Source of the DNA: Congzhengia minquanensis
GTDB taxonomy: Bacteria > Bacillota > Clostridia > UBA1381 > UBA9506
Assembly: GCF_014384785.1 (NCBI RefSeq)
Contig: NZ_JACRSU010000006.1
Span: forward strand, 34,899 to 98,898
Direction: 5' to 3'
Length of the DNA: 64,000 bases
Positions 58,860 through 64,000 of the stretch are shown here, one piece after another. The translations under genes were made by a program, and so were the position numbers. The first letter of the stretch is position 1. The number at the start of each line of letters is the position of its first letter. The notes below the pieces were generated by a model. It saw nothing but the letters and a program-made list of their open reading frames with translations, had not been told where the DNA came from and did not search any database.

Positions 58860-59348
58860 ATGGAGGGGATACGCATAGAAAGTTTTGTAAATTCCGGTGA
58901 AACACCTAATTTGAATAGTTTGCCAGATGACGTCCGTCAGCAGCTCAATTTATTGGACAGTGCGGAACAAAATCTTGCTTTCATTCTTGCGTCACTCCTG
59001 ATTCGGTTTAAGGTCATAGATGTTCAGCGAGATATGCTGCTAACAAGTGCGCTCTGTCCGGAGGAATTTGCACAGGCTAATTACCCCGATGTATTAGACT
59101 TACAAGTTGCTGCATCAATACTTGTTCTTTATGCTTTACTTGAGTTTCATAAAATCGCAGAGCAAACCGCAAAAGAGGCAAAAAATGCGGGTTCAGAAGC
59201 CGGCCCTGAGGAGAAAGAGGTCTTTCTGAGCCTACTTGTCATTACAGTCAATTTAATCCGGTTTGGGTTTTTATTGGATACCGCGCCGGAAGAAAAGCAA
59301 TCCCAAATAACGCCGGAACAGATTGATAATGATATTGAAGCCATATAA
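58860..59348 (+). CDS. Unknown helical protein
   Basis: This 162-residue protein is mostly helical with hydrophobic segments at about 40-55 (LAFILASLLIRFKVI), 85-100 (LQVAASILVLYALLEF) and 120-140 (VFLSLLVITVNLIRFGF). These could be membrane helices or a buried helical core. Residues 105-120 and the tail are acidic. The start is uncertain: ATG 58860 lies on the GGAGGGG site, and no later ATG is close. No family recognised. It ends before a long palindrome. Confidence 0.6.
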   Translation: MEGIRIESFVNSGETPNLNSLPDDVRQQLNLLDSAEQNLAFILASLLIRFKVIDVQRDMLLTSALCPEEFAQANYPDVLDLQVAASILVLYALLEFHKIAEQTAKEAKNAGSEAGPEEKEVFLSLLVITVNLIRFGFLLDTAPEEKQSQITPEQIDNDIEAI

Positions 59349-59398
59349 AAACGCATGAATGTCTTTTCGGAGTCAAGAAACGTTCTCCACACAAAGAA

Positions 59399-59442
59399 GA
59401 ACCAACCGAAAGGGCGTTTTGAAACGCCCTTTCGGTTGGTTC
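59399..59442. terminator. Perfect 21-base-pair palindrome, terminator-like
   Basis: 59399-59419 and 59422-59442 are exactly complementary with a two-base loop. It lies between convergent genes, but neither side has a clean T-run. Confidence 0.6.
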
Positions 59443-59483
59443 TCATCAACTTTAGTCTAATATACATCGGTTTGACATATTAT

Positions 59484-60566
59484 CTATATTTTTACCAACC
59501 TATACGCAGAATTATTTAAATCTTTATGCTTTTTTGAAAATTTGCTTAATACGCCGATAACGGCGTCAAAATACTTCCCGTTCAGACTATAAAGTATGGT
59601 TTTTCCTTCTTCTCGCGTTTTTACAAGCCCAATTTTCATCATCATGGTAATGTGATGATATGCCGTGGAGCCGGAGAAGCTGAAAATCTTTTCTAGGTCC
59701 TTGCAGGTAACTTCCTCTCTCTCCAATAATAATTCTAATATTTTAACCCGGCTTGCTTCGCATAGTGCATTGCCGAAGTCTAGAAGACTCAATTCCTTTC
59801 TGCTTTTCGCGAGATCTACAACAGAAAGATAATCATAGCCAAGAAGAAATACTGCACCCTCCTGAATGCCAAAAAAGTTAATGACGTATTTTGATATAAG
59901 ACAGTAAGAAACGTATAAATTCTGGTTGTTTTTTTTAATAAAGCTTAAGTCCCTTAGCTTTTTCACATTTTCACTCAAAGTTTCAAATGGGTTCTGATTG
60001 TTAACGTCAAGTATTTTTTGATAATTTTTTTTGTAATATTGAGAAAGCATAAGTTCTTTCGCCATCAACTCAAATTGAAGCGTTTGTAAATATGGCTCAG
60101 GGTCTAGAAAAAATTCATATAGTCTGCTTTTTTCCGTATCGGAATAGTTTGAGTTTTTGATGCATAAAAAAATTGCAGTCTCTGAATTTATACATTCAAT
60201 AAGCTTTTCTTCTGAAAGTTCGCAAAAATAAAAGCGAATTAAATTCCGTATTAATCTTTCTTTGTCCAATAATTCATTCTGAAAAAATTTAAAATTAAAG
60301 GTTGTCGTAAACTGTTCTTTATATGGATAAAAATACTGAGTAGTTAAAAAACATCGGCCGTGTTCAAGAGTATGAAAAAAAATGTATAAATCCTCGGGAA
60401 TATCAGAAAATTGTTCCAGCAAATCGTCAAAATACTCAATATTTTCTGATTGCTTCCCATTGGTGTTAAGTTCATTAAGCAAGAACTGCTTGTTGAACCG
60501 AAGAATAAAAATAAAAAGTAAATCATAAATATACCCTGGTTCTTTTAACAGTCGAATTTTCGGCAT
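59484..60566 (-). CDS. ArsR-type regulator with a long N-terminal extension
   Basis: This 360-residue protein has a C-terminal winged helix (about 265-345) with LLDFGNALCEASRVKILELLLERE, CKDLEKIFSFSGSTAYHHITMMMKIGLVKTREEGKTILYSLN, as in ArsR/SmtB proteins. Residues 1-260 form a helical, aromatic and lysine-rich domain with no recognised family; ordinary ArsR proteins lack it. It diverges from the SLH surface-protein gene about 590 bases away. The promoter region carries TTACTC-N5-GAGTAA next to the start codon, so autoregulation is possible. Confidence 0.78.
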   Translation of the reverse strand: MPKIRLLKEPGYIYDLLFIFILRFNKQFLLNELNTNGKQSENIEYFDDLLEQFSDIPEDLYIFFHTLEHGRCFLTTQYFYPYKEQFTTTFNFKFFQNELLDKERLIRNLIRFYFCELSEEKLIECINSETAIFLCIKNSNYSDTEKSRLYEFFLDPEPYLQTLQFELMAKELMLSQYYKKNYQKILDVNNQNPFETLSENVKKLRDLSFIKKNNQNLYVSYCLISKYVINFFGIQEGAVFLLGYDYLSVVDLAKSRKELSLLDFGNALCEASRVKILELLLEREEVTCKDLEKIFSFSGSTAYHHITMMMKIGLVKTREEGKTILYSLNGKYFDAVIGVLSKFSKKHKDLNNSAYRLVKI

Positions 60567-60586
60567 AAAATCACCTCTTTTTCAAT

Positions 60587-60637
60587 TTACTCCCCCTGAG
60601 TAACATTAATTATATCAAATAAGTTAACAAAAAACAA
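60587..60637 (-). promoter_or_regulatory. Promoter and dyad of the ArsR-type gene
   Basis: TTGTTT (60632-60637), 17 bases, TATAAT (60609-60614), with the dyad TTACTC / GAGTAA (60587-60592 and 60598-60603) between it and the start codon. Confidence 0.5.
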
Positions 60638-61070
60638 GTCATATTGTATCATAAAAGTTAAAATAATTGAATATTTTGAAGCTGTATTTCTTAAATACAT
60701 CATTTTTATGTCTATTTTTCTCGATTTTTTGTTACAACAAATTTAAGCAAGCAAAATGCGGAACAGCTATGGTGCAATCGTAAAAAGATTCGGCAAACAG
60801 CATGTCAATTTGGCAGGGATAATAGTGGTTAATAGTCTTTAAACCATCAGATCTTGTAAAATGCGATAAATAGTTTGATAACCCTGAACATTTCCGAGAA
60901 CAGACAGCTCTCCCTGAAATTTCTATTTTTCAGTCTATTTTAGTGATGATTGCCTCCCCAAAAAATATATATCCCCATAAATATACTATAAAATATCTGT
61001 AAGTATATCCATTGTATGGAAAAAAACGCCGAAAATTGGTTACTTTTGTAAGCTGTAGAATTAATTTCTA
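60638..61070. other. AT-rich intergenic region, no gene seen
   Basis: About 430 bases between the ArsR-type gene and the SLH gene promoter show no convincing reading frame, tRNA or hairpin terminator on either strand. Confidence 0.6.
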
Positions 61071-61100
61071 TTGACATCAAATAGTATTTCCATGTAAACT
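61071..61100 (+). promoter_or_regulatory. Promoter of the SLH surface protein gene
   Basis: TTGACA (61071-61076), 18 bases, TAAACT (61095-61100), about 50 bases before the start codon. Confidence 0.65.
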
Positions 61101-61152
61101 TAGAAATGTTGGTATTCCAATCAAACAACCAAAAAAATAAGGAGCGATGATT

Positions 61153-63405
61153 ATGAACAAGAAATTTACGAAATGTATGATTGTACCGGCTGTTTGTTTG
61201 TCTATACTGGCATCTGCGCCGGGAAACATTTTTGCAGCAAAGTTTAATGACGCAGACATTCACTGGGCAAAGGATGCAATTACAATATGGGCAGACCACG
61301 AAGTAATACAAGGGTTTGACGGATTGTTCCGTCCTGACGATACGATTACCAGAGCAGAAATGGCTGTTATGATAAATCGTATTATGAATTATCAGGTTAG
61401 GGCTGAAAATACGTTTATAGATTTAGATGATAACTGGTACACCGATGCAATTCTAAAACTAGTGAAACAAGGAGTCATGCTTGGGCATGATAACCAGATT
61501 CGTCCTGAAGATCCTGTTACCCGCGAAGAAGCCCTAGTTATGATTGCAAGAGCGTTAGGTATTGAAGAGAATCAGAACAAGTCTGCTTCTTTCATCGATT
61601 CTGGCAACATCAGTGAATGGGCTGTTGGCGCAATTCAAGCAATGACAGAAAAAGGGTTTATTAATGGATATGAAGACGGTTCATTCCGGCCGCAGGACAA
61701 AATGACGAGAGCCTGCTCTGTAACTGTAGTAAATAATGCTGTTAAAGGTTTTTATAACAAGCCGGGAACGTATAAAGTCGAAGAGGAAATAAACGGCATT
61801 GTAATCGTTAACTCACCAGATGTCATCCTGGAAGGAATGACAATCAACGGTGACCTGATTGTTACCCCCGGTGTAAAAGAAGGTACGGTTACCCTGCAGG
61901 GAACGACGGTATCCGGCCAGCAAATCGTTATGGGCGGAAACGTGGAATCCAAACCGGGTACTTCAAATCCTGGCGGTGATTCTGATAATGGTTCCGGCGA
62001 TGGCTCAAATGGAGGCTCAAACGGCGGTTCTGGCGGAAGTTCAGGCGGGGGCGGTTCAACTATTCAAAACGCGGCTGCTACAGATATCATTGTAAACAGT
62101 GCATATGAAGACGAAACCGGCAGGGTTACTGTAAGCGGAAAACGGTATACCATTGGTGAAAATGCATTTGATACACTGGAAAAGGCAGTTGCACAGGCAC
62201 AGACTCTGAATAAAAAAGCAAGCGTAACACTGATGAGTAACTTGAATATAGAACAAACAGTTGTCCTAAAAGCAGACAGCCTGACACTGGACGGTAATGG
62301 ACACACGCTTTCCTACCGTCAGGGAGTTAAAGATGGCATTCAAATAGAAAATGGGCAAGATGTTGTGTTAAGAAACCTTTCAGTTGTAATGAACGATGAA
62401 ATAAACAAATGGAACGGCTCTTATGGGATTCAAGCATATCAATCTAAAGTTACGTTGAAAAATATTTCGGTTACTGGTGCGGATGGCGGTATTTTGGTAA
62501 ACGGCGCCGAAGTAACTTTAGAAGGCGTGGTTGACGTCAGCGGCAATGAATTCGGTGGAATTGAGGTTTCAAAAGGTTACGGCGTAGAATCTATGCCGGA
62601 ACTGATTGGTTCTGCGGAAAATCTGAAAAACGATACGGAAGAAGACGGCAAGCCAACCGTTTGGATTGATAAAGTATCCGAATTGACCAATGCTGTTGTG
62701 GCCATTTCTGGCCTGAACGAAGTACCGACTGACAATGACCAGACCTATTTCTTCCTCAGACAGAATCTAGCAGAAACAACAGCCAATGTTTCTAGCCAGC
62801 AGGAACTTGAAGCAGCTTTAGCTAATGAAGATATAAAGGTAATTAACATTCTGACAGAGTTAACATTAGACAAAACGCTGGTGGTAAACCGTTCTGTTAT
62901 AATAAACGGCAAAGATCACATGAAAAAGCTTTCTTTCGATAATAAAAATGCGATTCAGCTGGTGCATGCCGGTGAAGTGACGCTTGAAAATCTGATAGTC
63001 GAAATCAGTGGAAATAAAGCAGGATGGCAAGGACTTTACGCATTGCAGGCATATGGCACAACAAACGTCACTTTAAGAAACGTTTCGGTCACCGGTGCGG
63101 ATGGCGGTATTTTGGTAAACGGCGCTGAAGTAACCTTAGAAGGCGTGGTTGACGTCAGCGGCAATGAATTCGGTGGAATTGAGGTTTCAAAAGGCTCCGG
63201 CGTAGAATCTATACCGAAACTGATTGGTTCTGCGGAAAATCTGAAAAACGATACGGAAGAAGACAGCAAGCCAACCGTTTGGATTGATAAAGTATCCGAA
63301 TTAACCAGTGCTGTTGTAGTAGTATCAGGATTAAATGAAGGTTTTACAGAGAAAGACCAGGCTCATTTTTACTTGAGTGAGGTTTCGTCAGAAACCTACA
63401 AATAA
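61153..63405 (+). CDS. SLH surface protein with duplicated beta-helix-like segments
   Basis: This 750-residue protein has a signal peptide (residues 1-28) and three SLH repeats (about 30-75, 90-135, 150-195), which bind it to the cell wall. A strand-rich linker (200-270) and a glycine/serine hinge (about 272-300) follow. The rest looks like a right-handed beta-helix or pectate-lyase-like fold, with short strand-turn units such as LTLDGNGHTLSYR and VTLEGVVDVSGNEFGGIEVSKG. Two segments of about 80 residues (about 436-515 and 642-721) are nearly identical. It may bind or act on a polysaccharide; catalytic residues cannot be named. ATG 61153 has GGAG at better spacing than ATG 61147. Confidence 0.85.
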   Translation: MNKKFTKCMIVPAVCLSILASAPGNIFAAKFNDADIHWAKDAITIWADHEVIQGFDGLFRPDDTITRAEMAVMINRIMNYQVRAENTFIDLDDNWYTDAILKLVKQGVMLGHDNQIRPEDPVTREEALVMIARALGIEENQNKSASFIDSGNISEWAVGAIQAMTEKGFINGYEDGSFRPQDKMTRACSVTVVNNAVKGFYNKPGTYKVEEEINGIVIVNSPDVILEGMTINGDLIVTPGVKEGTVTLQGTTVSGQQIVMGGNVESKPGTSNPGGDSDNGSGDGSNGGSNGGSGGSSGGGGSTIQNAAATDIIVNSAYEDETGRVTVSGKRYTIGENAFDTLEKAVAQAQTLNKKASVTLMSNLNIEQTVVLKADSLTLDGNGHTLSYRQGVKDGIQIENGQDVVLRNLSVVMNDEINKWNGSYGIQAYQSKVTLKNISVTGADGGILVNGAEVTLEGVVDVSGNEFGGIEVSKGYGVESMPELIGSAENLKNDTEEDGKPTVWIDKVSELTNAVVAISGLNEVPTDNDQTYFFLRQNLAETTANVSSQQELEAALANEDIKVINILTELTLDKTLVVNRSVIINGKDHMKKLSFDNKNAIQLVHAGEVTLENLIVEISGNKAGWQGLYALQAYGTTNVTLRNVSVTGADGGILVNGAEVTLEGVVDVSGNEFGGIEVSKGSGVESIPKLIGSAENLKNDTEEDSKPTVWIDKVSELTSAVVVVSGLNEGFTEKDQAHFYLSEVSSETYK
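62467..62699 (+). repeat. Intragenic duplicated segment, copy 1
   Basis: This 233-base unit is repeated 618 bases (206 codons) downstream at 63085-63317 with few differences. It codes one beta-helix-like block of the SLH protein. Confidence 0.85.
63085..63317 (+). repeat. Intragenic duplicated segment, copy 2
   Basis: Second copy of the unit at 62467-62699; differences are mostly single bases, so the duplication is recent or kept alike by conversion. Confidence 0.85.
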
Positions 63406-63542
63406 AGATATTTTCTAAGCACTGCCTGTATAGGAGGTTGCCATACGGCGGCAATTGAGTACAAGTCCAAATCTAAAGGACGGCACGGGGATAATAGCGA
63501 ACGATAGTAGGGATAATACTAATTCATAATTTTAAGGAAAAG

Positions 63543-63580
63543 AAAAGAGGCATATACAAAATGTATATGCCTCTTTTTTT
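63543..63580. terminator. Terminator after the SLH gene
   Basis: AAAAGAGGCATATAC / GTATATGCCTCTTTT hairpin with a run of T. The stretch 63406-63542 before it has GGAGG at 63433-63437 but no sound reading frame. Confidence 0.85.
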
Positions 63581-63840
63581 GTCACCTCAAATTGTGGTCG
63601 GATACCTGCGGCCCCGCGCGTCTTGAAACCAAGTCGTCTCGTCAAGCCGCGAAGCTCTTGCCTGCGACTCCGGTTTCTGCGCATTCTCGCATTCCCTTCC
63701 TCCGCCACTGGCGGCGGTCATGCTCGAATCAGTTATACCCCTCCGGCATAAATGCCTCCGGGGCACGAGAACCTCTTCGAGGACAGCCGCACAACTGTTT
63801 TTTACACAACGCGCGTTGGCCGGGCATAAATTTAAGAATA
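63581..63840. other. GC-rich stretch without a supported gene
   Basis: The base composition is clearly higher in GC than in the flanking DNA. A hairpin CCCC-TCC-GGCAT / ATGCC-TCC-GGGG lies near 63727-63756. Open frames on both strands cross the region, but neither has a ribosome site or family pattern and both run through the palindrome at 63841-63878. Confidence 0.4.
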
Positions 63841-63878
63841 AACAAAGCGAACACACCTTATGGTGTGTTCGCTTTGTT
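63841..63878. terminator. Palindrome with 17-base-pair stem
   Basis: AACAAAGCGAACACACC (63841-63857) pairs exactly with 63862-63878 around a four-base loop. It has the form of a bidirectional terminator, but no T-run follows. Nothing else is seen in the last 120 bases. Confidence 0.5.
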
Positions 63879-64000
63879 GGAAATAGTGAACAATTTAGAT
63901 ATCTTTTACGCCGCAGGCGCACCCGCAAAAAGTTGTTAGCAAGCCAAAGCGTCGTGAGCGCGTTTACAAGCGAACAGCGTAGGCGCCACGTTACTTTTTG

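Noticed and set aside
61153..63405. CRISPR-like repeats
   Set aside because: The repeated units are two long in-frame coding duplications; no array of short regular repeats with spacers was seen anywhere in the window.
63587..63939. Two overlapping frames of about 113-115 codons on opposite strands
   Set aside because: Neither has a ribosome site or a family pattern and both read through a 17-base-pair palindrome; likely non-coding.

Overview
The window reads as chromosomal DNA of an anaerobic, low-to-moderate GC Gram-positive bacterium of the class Clostridia. The basis is a HydE-type [FeFe]-hydrogenase maturase, two S-layer-homology (SLH) surface proteins, long-form hibernation factor, clostridial-style Feo iron uptake, strong Shine-Dalgarno sequences with frequent TTG starts, consensus sigma-A promoters and many hairpin/T-run terminators. 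No species is claimed.

Layout. 1-11444 (minus): a contractile-tail module in the order of the PBSX xkd tail genes: tail completion, sheath, tube, assembly chaperone with a frameshifted extension, tape measure, LysM protein, baseplate plug, hub, spike, gp25-like protein, baseplate J, XkdU-like protein and a tail fibre cut by the window edge. No head or packaging gene precedes it; the next genes are a six-tRNA operon (11760-12340) and chromosomal genes, so a phage-tail-like particle (tailocin) or a relic is likely. 12561-23515: an SLH-anchored glucosaminidase, a TIM-barrel sugar isomerase, smpB, hpf, a D,D-carboxypeptidase, a pseudouridine synthase, a small acetyltransferase, galactokinase, and a minus-strand group of transglycosylase, membrane protein, HydE, YgjP-like peptidase and ATPase.

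23584-44034: a sugar-utilisation region. It has two AraC regulators, a ThuA-like protein, two Gfo/Idh/MocA oxidoreductases, an orphan 728-residue protein, a xylose operon (xylA, an orphan 601-residue protein, a GH3 beta-xylosidase and xylB), a secreted 1103-residue multidomain esterase, a glycerophosphodiesterase and an intracellular BNR/sialidase-like protein. Together they suggest uptake and intracellular breakdown of xylan-type oligosaccharides feeding xylose to xylulose-5-phosphate.

44055-52358: stress and repair genes, including a coiled-coil membrane protein, an SRAP (YedK-type) protein, a class M sirtuin paired with a zinc macrodomain (reversible ADP-ribosylation), an HxlR regulator, a DUF1848 protein, DinB with a LexA box and its small partner, and a UvrD/PcrA-type helicase. 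52457-56979: a Feo ferrous-iron operon (feoA, feoA, feoB, Cys-rich membrane protein, DUF2325, flavodoxin) facing a DtxR-family regulator across a promoter region with palindromic operators. 57064-59348: two decayed genes (a TipAS-like protein and an exported flavodoxin), a LysR regulator and an unknown protein. 59484-63405: an ArsR-type regulator facing a 750-residue SLH surface protein with a duplicated beta-helix-like segment. The last ~600 bases carry terminator-like palindromes and a GC-rich stretch with no convincing gene.
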